Origin: an uncultured Prevotella sp.
GTDB taxonomy: Bacteria; Bacteroidota; Bacteroidia; Bacteroidales; Bacteroidaceae
Length of the DNA stretch: 64,000 nucleotides
Assembly (NCBI GenBank): GCA_900545525.1
Contig: UQZX01000004.1
Coordinates: 76,633-140,632 of the forward strand
Direction: 5' to 3'
Within the stretch, counting starts at the first letter, position 1. Each line of letters starts with the position of its first letter. Position numbers and translations under genes: made by a program. Positions 18,315 through 25,410 of this stretch are shown here, piece by piece. The notes below the pieces were generated by a model. That model saw nothing but the letters and a program-made list of their open reading frames with translations, made no database searches and was not told the DNA's origin.

Positions 18315-19085
18315 TCAAATGATAATTGTTCGTAATCTAAAAGCATTCTCATCCACTGTCATTTTGTATAACTTTATTTGTGGGTTTAGCTTCTTTTGAG
18401 CATATTCAATAAATTTTTCTTTATCTTTTTGTTCTATATTGATTCCAAAATAGATAGATTCAAAACATTCTTTTTTCAACGGTAAATAATGGTGTATCTC
18501 ACGCCAATCCCATGTTTCCTTTTTCAACTTTGCCTGTTTCGGAGTAAATGCGGCATACATAGAACCTGGTTTTGGCATGACTAATCTAACTTCCTGTTCA
18601 TACTCCCAATCCTTTGCCTTTGTTCCCCATTGGTAGCTGCATCTATTATTTGCGTTATTATATGCGTTTGGACGCTCTATTATATCCTGATATTGAACAT
18701 CGATAACAAGCGGTTCAAGATATATTGTACCAAACATTGGCGGAACAGATTCCAACACTTTGTCTATGTCAAGTCCTATACAAACACCTTTGTGATTATA
18801 GCAATAATGACTCCACATAAGTAATGAATTATTGACTTTAGACAAACTACACAACCATGTATCATTGCGTAGATTTAGAGCATCGTTTTCTTCTTTTTCT
18901 ATCCACCATTCCTTTGGTATCCATCCTTGAAGTTTTATATCAGGAACGTTCGAATAGTCAATTAATTTAGGATGACAATCGAAAGGATCGTTCAGTTGAG
19001 ACGCATTAGTAAATTGAAGATTCTGGTTTCCTATCATACACTTTGCGCCAACTATATCTAAATATTTGTAGAGTATGCGAGACAT
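18315..19085 (-). CDS. DUF2971 domain protein
   Basis: A 256-residue cytoplasmic protein with the usual DUF2971 layout: an opening LYKYLDIVGAKCMIGN, then the hallmark FTNASQLNDPFDCHP near residues 26-40, WLCSLSKVNNSLLMWSHY near the middle (residues about 77-94), and a C-terminal YFGINIEQKDKEKF. The family's activity is not established. It recurs in accessory and phage-defence neighbourhoods, and this setting (RhuM, PDDEXK nuclease) is of that kind. A 32-codon frame sits just upstream. Confidence 0.82.
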   Translation of the reverse strand: MSRILYKYLDIVGAKCMIGNQNLQFTNASQLNDPFDCHPKLIDYSNVPDIKLQGWIPKEWWIEKEENDALNLRNDTWLCSLSKVNNSLLMWSHYCYNHKGVCIGLDIDKVLESVPPMFGTIYLEPLVIDVQYQDIIERPNAYNNANNRCSYQWGTKAKDWEYEQEVRLVMPKPGSMYAAFTPKQAKLKKETWDWREIHHYLPLKKECFESIYFGINIEQKDKEKFIEYAQKKLNPQIKLYKMTVDENAFRLRTIII

Positions 19086-19088
19086 TTT

Positions 19089-19187
19089 TTATTCTATTGT
19101 TATTTGTCCATTCATTAAAAGTAATAAAAGTTTGTCATTGATGTTTTGTACAATCCTCATTTGATATTTGGGTGATATTTTATCCAT
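19089..19187 (-). CDS. Possible 32-residue peptide upstream of DUF2971
   Basis: An ATG-started frame beginning MDKISPKYQMRIVQNINDKL, ending TAA three bases before the DUF2971 ATG and starting 27 nt after the stop of the 91-residue gene. Spacing and order fit a translated operon member. The length is too short for certainty. Confidence 0.35.
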   Translation of the reverse strand: MDKISPKYQMRIVQNINDKLLLLLMNGQITIE

Positions 19188-19214
19188 TATAACAATCTGT
19201 TTTGGCTTTTAAGA

Positions 19215-19490
19215 TTATGCTTTTATTTGCTCTTCAAGAGATTTCCAAATAAGCTCTCGATGATTCTTTTCTGCTTCTTGCTGCTCTTTAGAGGCATAAG
19301 GGTTTTCTTCTACTTCCTTTTTATGAAGAGCAATTATGTATTCAATTCCATCATGCAAATCCTTTTCTGATATAACCTGATTTTTTACTCCGAATAAATG
19401 ATCAAGAGCAACATCCGTCAACCGATAGCAGTTCCACGATTTTGAAAGCATCGTAGCCACGTATTCATTTATCCTATCGTAATCTATCAT
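19215..19490 (-). CDS. Small acidic protein of unknown function in the RhuM/DUF1016 island
   Basis: A 91-residue cytoplasmic protein, MIDYDRINEYVATMLSKSWN..., mostly helical in appearance, with a Lys/Glu-rich C-terminus (KEVEENPYASKEQQEAEKNH). No family recognised. It lies 8 nt after the DUF1016 nuclease gene, so the two are almost certainly cotranscribed. It could be a partner or regulator of the nuclease. Confidence 0.6.
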   Translation of the reverse strand: MIDYDRINEYVATMLSKSWNCYRLTDVALDHLFGVKNQVISEKDLHDGIEYIIALHKKEVEENPYASKEQQEAEKNHRELIWKSLEEQIKA

Positions 19491-19498
19491 GCTTATTT

Positions 19499-20638
19499 TT
19501 ATTTATTGTTTTCATTTCCCAACTTAGCCTCCAGTTCTTCAATAGTGGGAATAGTACCTTCCACCTTTTCGGGGTAGAGTTTAGATAACTCATATTCAGA
19601 TATACCTAATGGAAGATTACTACCTTCCAAAGCATATTGTGCAAGTAATGAATCTTTTTGACGACAGATAAGCAAACCGATTGTAGGATTGTCTCTTCCC
19701 TCTTTTTTAAGGATATGATTACAAGCGACCACATAACCACTTAATTGTCCCAAATCTTGAAAATCAAACTCGCCTATTTTAACCTCTATCACCACATAAC
19801 ATGATAAATTCAAGTTATAGAAAAGCAAGTCAATGAATTTCTCCTTTTGCCCAATCTGAAGCCTATATTCTTTGCCAACGTATGCGAAGCCAGTACCAAG
19901 TTCCAACAAGAATTGTGATATATTGTCGAGTAGCGCATCTTTAAGAATACGCTCGTTATATGGTTGAGCTATTCCTGTAAAAGCAAAGTTATATGGGTCT
20001 TTCGTCAATTCTTGTGCAAGGTCACTTGCCTCATCCGGCAATGTACGAGTGAAGTTTGTCAGAGCCTTGCCCTCACGTTCATACAAATCCGTGTCCATGA
20101 AGTTGAGCAGTACATCACGGCTCCAGCCTTCTTCCATTGTCTTTCTAACATAAAAAAGAGCCTTTGCCGGTTCTGTTCCATATCTGTCCATCAAATAACG
20201 ATGATGTCCCCAAGGTATAGAGAAAAGCATTTCTTCTAATTGTTCCACAGTTTGTGGGACAACTTCAGAAGAATGAACTTGTGCCACGGGTTGTGGCACT
20301 TTTTCATCTCCTAAAAGTCCCACAGGTTGTGGGACAACTTTCAGGCATTGGGAATATAAAAGATAGAATTTCTTTGCATAATAGATATTGGTACGTGAAA
20401 GTCCTGTTGAATTAGGGTTTCTATGCTTCAAATCTGTAGAAAGATTTTTAATAACACTTTCACCCCAACGCTCCTCTACATGCATTTCTTCTATGTCACG
20501 ACCGAGTTTCCAATAATACTTGAGCATTTCACGATTTACCTTGACTGCGGCCTTGACTTGGCTTCGGCGATAACGCACACTAAGGTCTTCCACCCATCGA
20601 GTGTAGTCCTTGTCTATGATTGTCAGTCCTTTACTCAT
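19499..20638 (-). CDS. PDDEXK nuclease family protein (DUF1016/YhcG type)
   Basis: The 379-residue product has the DUF1016 N-terminal helical domain (VNREMLKYYWKLGRDIEEM, NIYYAKKFYLLYSQ) and a C-terminal PDDEXK-type nuclease domain. The active-site acids are visible as EKFIDLLFYN and YVVIEVKIGEF, followed by DLGQLSGYV. Between the domains, residues about 105-140 are a linker with VPQPV, VPQPV and VPQTV, built on three short palindromic DNA repeats. The family is frequent beside type I restriction genes. The start overlaps the end of an open remnant (20631-20720) as ATGAGTAA. Confidence 0.87.
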   Translation of the reverse strand: MSKGLTIIDKDYTRWVEDLSVRYRRSQVKAAVKVNREMLKYYWKLGRDIEEMHVEERWGESVIKNLSTDLKHRNPNSTGLSRTNIYYAKKFYLLYSQCLKVVPQPVGLLGDEKVPQPVAQVHSSEVVPQTVEQLEEMLFSIPWGHHRYLMDRYGTEPAKALFYVRKTMEEGWSRDVLLNFMDTDLYEREGKALTNFTRTLPDEASDLAQELTKDPYNFAFTGIAQPYNERILKDALLDNISQFLLELGTGFAYVGKEYRLQIGQKEKFIDLLFYNLNLSCYVVIEVKIGEFDFQDLGQLSGYVVACNHILKKEGRDNPTIGLLICRQKDSLLAQYALEGSNLPLGISEYELSKLYPEKVEGTIPTIEELEAKLGNENNK

Positions 20639-20720
20639 TATTCCCTACTTTTACATTGAACTTTAAAGCATCCAACTGTTTCATAATTTCTATTTCCAAC
20701 TGGTGGCTCTCTTCAAATTG
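20631..20720 (-). pseudogene. Possible 3' scar of a type I methylase gene (hsdM)
   Basis: A 29-codon open stretch reading QFEESHQLEIEIMKQLDALK, closed by TAA that overlaps the DUF1016 start. The E-x3-L-E-x-E-I-x-K-Q-L pattern resembles the extreme C-terminus of HsdM proteins. No upstream coding sequence remains: a stop precedes it and a promoter-like site (20767-20774) follows. The reading as a deletion scar is inference from about 25 residues. Confidence 0.35.
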
Positions 20721-20766
20721 TTATATTTCGTCGTATGTAACAGTTACAGAAAAAACAAACTTTATG

Positions 20767-20774
20767 CAAATATA
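20767..20774 (-). promoter_or_regulatory. Promoter-like site for the DUF1016-RhuM island
   Basis: TATATTTG on the minus strand, 129 nt before the DUF1016 start. It fits the Bacteroidota -7 consensus and is the only good match in this gap. Confidence 0.45.
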
Positions 20775-21485
20775 AGGAATTATATTATATAATCATAATA
20801 AAAAAATGACTTAATTCCGTTCATCTTTACAACATATACGGCATCAGTCTTTGCATGGATATTTCCCGTTAATACGCCCAAAAACATGCACACGCATTGC
20901 ATGACACTATGTCGGTATTCGTCCTGTTTCTCTTTCTTTCTGGCATTGCGCAACCCTTGAATACGGGGCAGGTTTGAAAAATAAAAGTTCACGGGCACAA
21001 ATATGCGCAGGATTTGTGTGCAGAGACAATCTATTATGTATCAAGACGTTATGTAATCAGTGACAACAGTGTGCAATTAAAACATGCTTTTAACGGGCAA
21101 AAGATGCCGTTTCGGAGTGCAAAACACGGCATTTTATGATGCAATAGCAGTGCTTTTAGACCAGAAAAGGGCTTGTTTTACTATGAAAAGTACGTAACTT
21201 TCAATGATAACACGGCATGCTTTGCTATATTTTCCGCCGTTTTCGGCATACGGATATGCTGCGAAAGATTTTTTAACACCTCGTTCATCAAAAAGGAGCG
21301 ACGTAATTCCATTGACACCTTGCTGCGTATTATCCATTTCAGATTACATTTTGACACAGTGAAAACAGATATCGCTGGTATCGGGAAAGGAGATAAAAAG
21401 CGGTATGCGGGCAGGTTTATGCGGAACGGAAAAAGGAATAATAGAAGACACGAAGGCGGGCATGTATGGACAGGAGAAAACAAAA
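20775..21485. other. Non-coding stretch with a 22-nt-period array
   Basis: Open frames here (for example on the minus strand at 20780-20998) lack any coding signature. The notable content is the degenerate array at 21079-21228. The rest (20775-21078 and 21229-21485) shows no gene, RNA or strong hairpin that I can support. Confidence 0.5.
21079..21228. repeat. 22-nt-period degenerate array, AAAACACGGCATTTT family (copy 1)
   Basis: Seven consecutive units start at 21079, 21099, 21121, 21143, 21163, 21186 and 21209 (lengths 20-23). Each opens with an A-run, followed by a GC-rich core such as GGCAT or TGCC and then T-runs. The unit at 21121 begins AAAACACGGCATTTT, close to AAAACACGGCACTTT at 49024. 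A GTGTGCA stands just before the first unit, as it does in the copies at 49003 and 62757. Non-coding; function unknown. Confidence 0.6.
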
Positions 21486-21509
21486 GGGGCACGCCTTGCA
21501 GCATGCCCC
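21486..21509 (-). terminator. Rho-independent terminator of the outer-membrane barrel gene
   Basis: Read on the minus strand, GGGGCATGC and GCGTGCCCC form a 9-bp stem (one G-T pair) with a short loop, followed at once by TTTTGTTTT. It lies 26 nt after the stop at 21536. Confidence 0.75.
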
Positions 21510-21535
21510 GGATATTTAAGATAAGGTCCCTATAC

Positions 21536-22063
21536 TTAGAACTTGTAGTTGATTCCGAACAGGATGTTTGTTCCGTCAAGGTCAAGACCGAAGGAATTAA
21601 CCTTTGTATCATGAATCTTATCATGCTCATAACCGATGAAACCTACATGGGTAACAAAGTTCAGGTGGTCGGTAAGCTTAACTGCAAGACCCGGTTTGAA
21701 GCCTACAGTGAATACATCCGTATCAATATTCTCACCGCCATACAAATGCTCATAGCCCAAAGTGCCGTCTACAAAGACATCGACAATCTTGGAATGGATG
21801 AAAGTATAACGTGCGTAAGGAGCAATGCCCATAGCTTTTTCACCGCCTTTATTAGAGCCTTGCCAGCCGAAAGTAACACCCACAGCCCAGTCATCGTTAA
21901 GGTTGTAGCCCACTTCAGGCACAAATTTATATGTCGTAACCGACTCTGCTCCGTCTGCATCAACCTTTGAGCTGCCGATACCTACGCCGCCTCCGACATA
22001 AACCTGAGCGCTTGCGCTTACTGCCATCAAAGCCACGACCATGCTTAAAAATAACTTCTTCAT
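21536..22063 (-). CDS. Small outer-membrane beta-barrel protein
   Basis: A 175-residue protein with a clean signal peptide (MKKLFLSMVVALMAVSASAQ) and then alternating polar/apolar strands (VYVGGGVGIGSSKV, WAVGVTFGWQGSN, NILFGINYKF) ending in Phe, as expected for an eight-stranded barrel inserted by the BAM machinery. It resembles the OmpX/OprF-type porin-like families of Bacteroidota. The ligand or role is unknown. It has its own promoter and terminator and is divergent from kdsA. Confidence 0.82.
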   Translation of the reverse strand: MKKLFLSMVVALMAVSASAQVYVGGGVGIGSSKVDADGAESVTTYKFVPEVGYNLNDDWAVGVTFGWQGSNKGGEKAMGIAPYARYTFIHSKIVDVFVDGTLGYEHLYGGENIDTDVFTVGFKPGLAVKLTDHLNFVTHVGFIGYEHDKIHDTKVNSFGLDLDGTNILFGINYKF

Positions 22064-22125
22064 TTTAATTCCCTTTCTTTTAAAATTAATATTGTTAACT
22101 AACTCTATCGTTGTGTTATGTATTA

Positions 22126-22133
22126 CAAATATA
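22126..22133 (-). promoter_or_regulatory. Promoter of the outer-membrane barrel gene
   Basis: TATATTTG on the minus strand, about 63 nt before the start at 22063, matching TAnnTTTG. Confidence 0.55.
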
Positions 22134-22225
22134 TAAAATATATTTCAAACATCCAAAGATATATGCGTTTTTTCTTATTTTACCGTAATATATATTAAAA
22201 ATTTGGAACAATGGAACAAATTACA

Positions 22226-22233
22226 TACCTTTG
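22226..22233 (+). promoter_or_regulatory. Promoter of kdsA (-7 element)
   Basis: TACCTTTG lies 31 nt before the kdsA ATG. A TTTG at 22202-22205, 20 nt upstream, fits the -33 element. This is one of the best matches to the Bacteroidota consensus in the window. Confidence 0.7.
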
Positions 22234-22264
22234 CACGCATTAAAAACAACATGGACAAGAGACT

Positions 22265-23023
22265 ATGAAACCTGTATTTATAGCAGGTCCCTGTGTGATT
22301 GAGTCACAGGAACTACTCGACATAGTGGCACAAAAGCTTACGGAAATATCCGCCGGACTTGGTGTCGAAATAATATTCAAGGCTTCGTTCGACAAAGCCA
22401 ACCGCACATCGGTACATTCGTTCCGCGGTCCGGGACTGGAGAAAGGGCTGCGGATGCTTGCCGGAATAAAGGAGAAATACGGTCTGAAAATACTCACCGA
22501 CATACACGAGAGCTGTCAGGCTGAGGCTGCCGGAGAGGTTGCCGACGTGCTTCAGATACCGGCTTTTCTCTGCCGTCAGACCGACTTGCTTGTGGCTGCG
22601 GCACGCACCGGACGCATAATAAACATAAAGAAGGCGCAGTTTCTCAGCGGGCGCGACATGCAATACCCTGTTGAGAAAGCGCGCGAGGCAGGCGCAAAAG
22701 AAATCTGGCTGACCGAACGCGGCAACATGTACGGCTACAACAACCTCGTCGTTGACTTCCGCAACATCGCGGACATGCTCGACATAGTCCCCCGGGTGGT
22801 AATGGACTGTACCCACAGCGTGCAGCGTCCGGGCGGCGGAGGAGGCAAGACATCGGGCGACCGCAGGTTTGTTCCGGCAATGGCAATGGCGGCAAAAGCC
22901 TTCGGAGCAAACGGATACTTCTTTGAAGTGCATCCGGATCCGGACAATGCACTGAGCGACGGTCCCAATATGTTGTATCTCAAGGACCTTAAAGGGGTTA
23001 TAGAAGAACTGTGCCACCGGTGA
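22265..23023 (+). CDS. kdsA: 3-deoxy-8-phosphooctulonate synthase (KdsA)
   Basis: Condenses phosphoenolpyruvate with arabinose-5-phosphate to Kdo-8-phosphate for lipopolysaccharide core synthesis. The 252-residue product has the family motifs AGPCVIES, FKASFDKANRTSVHSFRG, TDIHE and MDCTHSVQRPGG. The Cys in AGPCVIE is the position that marks the metal-dependent class (Asn in the E. coli metal-independent enzyme). It is followed at once by the arabinose-5-phosphate isomerase gene, which supplies its substrate. Confidence 0.95.
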   Translation: MKPVFIAGPCVIESQELLDIVAQKLTEISAGLGVEIIFKASFDKANRTSVHSFRGPGLEKGLRMLAGIKEKYGLKILTDIHESCQAEAAGEVADVLQIPAFLCRQTDLLVAAARTGRIINIKKAQFLSGRDMQYPVEKAREAGAKEIWLTERGNMYGYNNLVVDFRNIADMLDIVPRVVMDCTHSVQRPGGGGGKTSGDRRFVPAMAMAAKAFGANGYFFEVHPDPDNALSDGPNMLYLKDLKGVIEELCHR

Positions 23024-23052
23024 TGCGGCATGGGAAGGAGAAAGGAAAAAGC

Positions 23053-24021
23053 ATGGAAACAGACGGAAACAAACTGAAAATAAGGGAATACGCCATACAG
23101 TGCATAAGGGAGGAAGCGCAGGCTGTGCTCGACCTTATACCACGGCTCGACGACAATTTCGACCGTGCGGTGGACATGATACACCGTTGTCACGGCAAAC
23201 TTATAGTGACAGGAGTGGGCAAGAGCGGACATATAGGGGCAAAGATTGCGGCGACACTGTCAAGCACGGGCACGCCCTCGTTCTTCGTCAACCCGCTCGA
23301 TGCGTATCACGGCGACCTCGGTGTGATGACCCACGACGACATAGTGCTCGCCATAAGCAACTCCGGACAGACCGACGAGCTGCTGCGCTTCATACCGATG
23401 CTGCTGCACAACGGTGTGCCCATAATAGGCATGAGCGGCAATCCCCAGTCGCTTCTTGCCAAATACAGTTCAGTCCACCTTAATATAAAGGTGGACAGAG
23501 AGGCATGTCCGCTGAACCTTGCACCGACAAGCAGCACCACGGCAACGCTTGTAATGGGCGACGCCCTTGCCGTGGCTCTCATGGAAGTGCGCCACTTCAA
23601 GCCGCGCGACTTCGCACAGTTCCACCCCGGAGGCGAGCTGGGACGCAGGCTTCTCACAACGGCACACGACGTGATGCATACCGAAGACATGCCCGTAATA
23701 GACAGCGGCATGCACCTGGGCGAGGCGATAATACACGTAAGCAAGGGCAAGCTGGGGCTTGGAGTGGCTGTGGAAGACGGCAGGATTGCCGGTCTTATCA
23801 CCGACGGAGACATACGCCGCGCCATGGAAAGGTGGCAGGCGGAGTTCTTCAACCACACCGTAAGCGACATCATGACGCGCGAGCCGAAGACGGTAAGACC
23901 TGACACTAAAATCACGGAGATACAGGGCATCATGCAGAAATACAAGATACACACAGTGCTCGTGACCGACGGCGACAGACATCTGCTGGGCATCGTGGAC
24001 CACTACCGTTGCATGGTGTGA
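23053..24021 (+). CDS. kdsD: Arabinose-5-phosphate isomerase (KpsF/GutQ/KdsD family)
   Basis: Converts ribulose-5-phosphate to arabinose-5-phosphate, the KdsA substrate. An N-terminal SIS domain shows VTGVGKSGHIGAKIAATL and ISNSGQTDELLRFIP. Two CBS domains follow from about residue 200 (VMHTEDMPVID, IMTREPKTVRPDTKI). The frame is open back to 23011, overlapping kdsA, but I choose the ATG at 23053 (METDGNKLKIREYA) because the extra 14 residues are unlike the family and a purine-rich GGAGAAAGGAAAAAG precedes it. It is probably one transcript with kdsA. Confidence 0.92.
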   Translation: METDGNKLKIREYAIQCIREEAQAVLDLIPRLDDNFDRAVDMIHRCHGKLIVTGVGKSGHIGAKIAATLSSTGTPSFFVNPLDAYHGDLGVMTHDDIVLAISNSGQTDELLRFIPMLLHNGVPIIGMSGNPQSLLAKYSSVHLNIKVDREACPLNLAPTSSTTATLVMGDALAVALMEVRHFKPRDFAQFHPGGELGRRLLTTAHDVMHTEDMPVIDSGMHLGEAIIHVSKGKLGLGVAVEDGRIAGLITDGDIRRAMERWQAEFFNHTVSDIMTREPKTVRPDTKITEIQGIMQKYKIHTVLVTDGDRHLLGIVDHYRCMV

Positions 24022-24079
24022 CACGAAAGCCACTTACACACATATATTATAAAGGTATAAAGGCATCACATCCTTACGA

Positions 24080-25339
24080 ATGAGAACATTCACAGCTGCA
24101 TTATTTCTACTCATATCCGTATTGTCTGGGGCACAGACGTCCGACTCGCTGATTGTAAATTCTCTGCGCGGGGAGGGCATAAGGTTTTCTCACGACAACT
24201 CGCTGACGCTTCTCCTCAACGGACAGGAGAAGTTTGACGACATGTTCTGCGCCATACGACAGGCAAAAAGCAGCGTACATCTGGAATATTTCAACTTCCG
24301 CAACGACTCCATAGCGTCGCTGCTCTTCGACATACTGGCAGAAAAGGTCGGCGAAGGCGTGGAGGTGCGCGCTCTGTTCGACGGCTTCGGCAACGACTCG
24401 AACAACCGTCCGCTGAAGAAAAAGCACATCTCGGCACTGCGCCAACGCGGCATAGAGATATACGAGTTCGACCCGCTGCGCTTCCCGTGGGTCAACCATG
24501 TGTTCCACCGCGACCACCGTAAAATCGTAATAATAGACGGCAAGACGGCATATACGGGCGGCATGAACGTTGCCGACTATTACATAAAAGGTACGGAGGT
24601 CGTAGGCGAATGGCACGACATGCACTGCCGCATAGAGGGAGAAGAGGTCAACACCCTGCAGGCAATATTCATTAAGATGTGGAACAAGGTGACAGGACAG
24701 GACCTGCACGGGGCAAAATATTACCGCGGAATACACGGTGCCGACTACATAACGGGGCTGAAACCCGACACATGCCCCACGGCTGGAAACAAGATGCTGG
24801 GGATAATAAACCGCGAGCCGCGGACAACAAACGGCATAATAAGGAAGTTCTACACCGATGCGATAAACATGGCACAAGACAGCATAAAGCTTGTCAATCC
24901 TTATCTTACGCTTAACCGCAAGCTGAAAAAGGCGCTGCGCAACGCCGTCAGGCGCGGTGTGAAGGTGGAGGTAATGGTTTCGTCGAAGAGCGACATCCCA
25001 CTGACGCCCGACTGTGTTTTTTACAATGTCCACAAGCTTATGAAACGCGGCGTGGACGTATGGATATACGAGAAAGGATTTCACCATACGAAGGTGATAA
25101 TGGTCGACGGCAGGTTCTGCACCGTGGGCAGCGCCAACCTTAATGCCCGCAGCCTGAACTTCGACTATGAGGAAAACGCTGTGATAATAGACCCTTGCAC
25201 CACAAAGGAACTGAGCAACCTCTTCGACGGTGACAAGAAATATTCCTTCAAACTTACGGAAGAAAGCTGGGACAAATGGCGCACGCCGTGGCAGAAGTTC
25301 GTGGGCTGGTTTGCCCACCTGCTCACGCCGTGGCTTTGA
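24080..25339 (+). CDS. Phospholipase D-type phosphatidyltransferase, cardiolipin synthase-like
   Basis: Two HKD motifs are present, HRKIVIID near residues 145-152 (followed by GGMN) and HTKVIMVD near 336-342 (followed by GSANLNARS). This is the layout of bacterial cardiolipin synthases and related phosphatidyltransferases. The 419-residue protein lacks the usual two N-terminal membrane helices and instead has a signal-peptide-like start (MRTFTAALFLLISVLSGAQTS), suggesting a periplasmic enzyme. It lies 58 nt behind kdsD, so a link to envelope lipids is plausible. The exact substrate is not decided by the sequence. Confidence 0.85.
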   Translation: MRTFTAALFLLISVLSGAQTSDSLIVNSLRGEGIRFSHDNSLTLLLNGQEKFDDMFCAIRQAKSSVHLEYFNFRNDSIASLLFDILAEKVGEGVEVRALFDGFGNDSNNRPLKKKHISALRQRGIEIYEFDPLRFPWVNHVFHRDHRKIVIIDGKTAYTGGMNVADYYIKGTEVVGEWHDMHCRIEGEEVNTLQAIFIKMWNKVTGQDLHGAKYYRGIHGADYITGLKPDTCPTAGNKMLGIINREPRTTNGIIRKFYTDAINMAQDSIKLVNPYLTLNRKLKKALRNAVRRGVKVEVMVSSKSDIPLTPDCVFYNVHKLMKRGVDVWIYEKGFHHTKVIMVDGRFCTVGSANLNARSLNFDYEENAVIIDPCTTKELSNLFDGDKKYSFKLTEESWDKWRTPWQKFVGWFAHLLTPWL

Positions 25340-25410
25340 TGGAGAAGGAGTAAGGAGAGAAAGGAGTAAGGAATAAGGAGTTTTGGAGTAAGAAGTAAGG
25401 AGAAAGGTGT
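25340..25410. repeat. Purine-rich GGAGTAAGGAG repeat between convergent genes
   Basis: About 70 nt between two convergent genes consist of variants of GGAGTAAGGAG and GAAGTAAGGAG. Related purine-rich runs occur at 32798-32839 (with its complement at 32888-32929) and 49330-49440, so this is a dispersed low-complexity family. No terminator hairpin is visible here. Confidence 0.5.

Noticed and set aside
20780..20998. 72-codon minus-strand frame in the gap before the DUF1016 gene
   Set aside because: No signal, domain or promoter placement; the stretch appears to be part of a non-coding repeat-bearing gap.
21173..21970. 265-codon plus-strand frame
   Set aside because: Half of it is antisense to the outer-membrane barrel gene and half covers the array and terminator; no coding character.
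24107..25318. 403-codon minus-strand frame across the phospholipase-D-type gene
   Set aside because: Antisense shadow; the plus strand encodes both HKD motifs.
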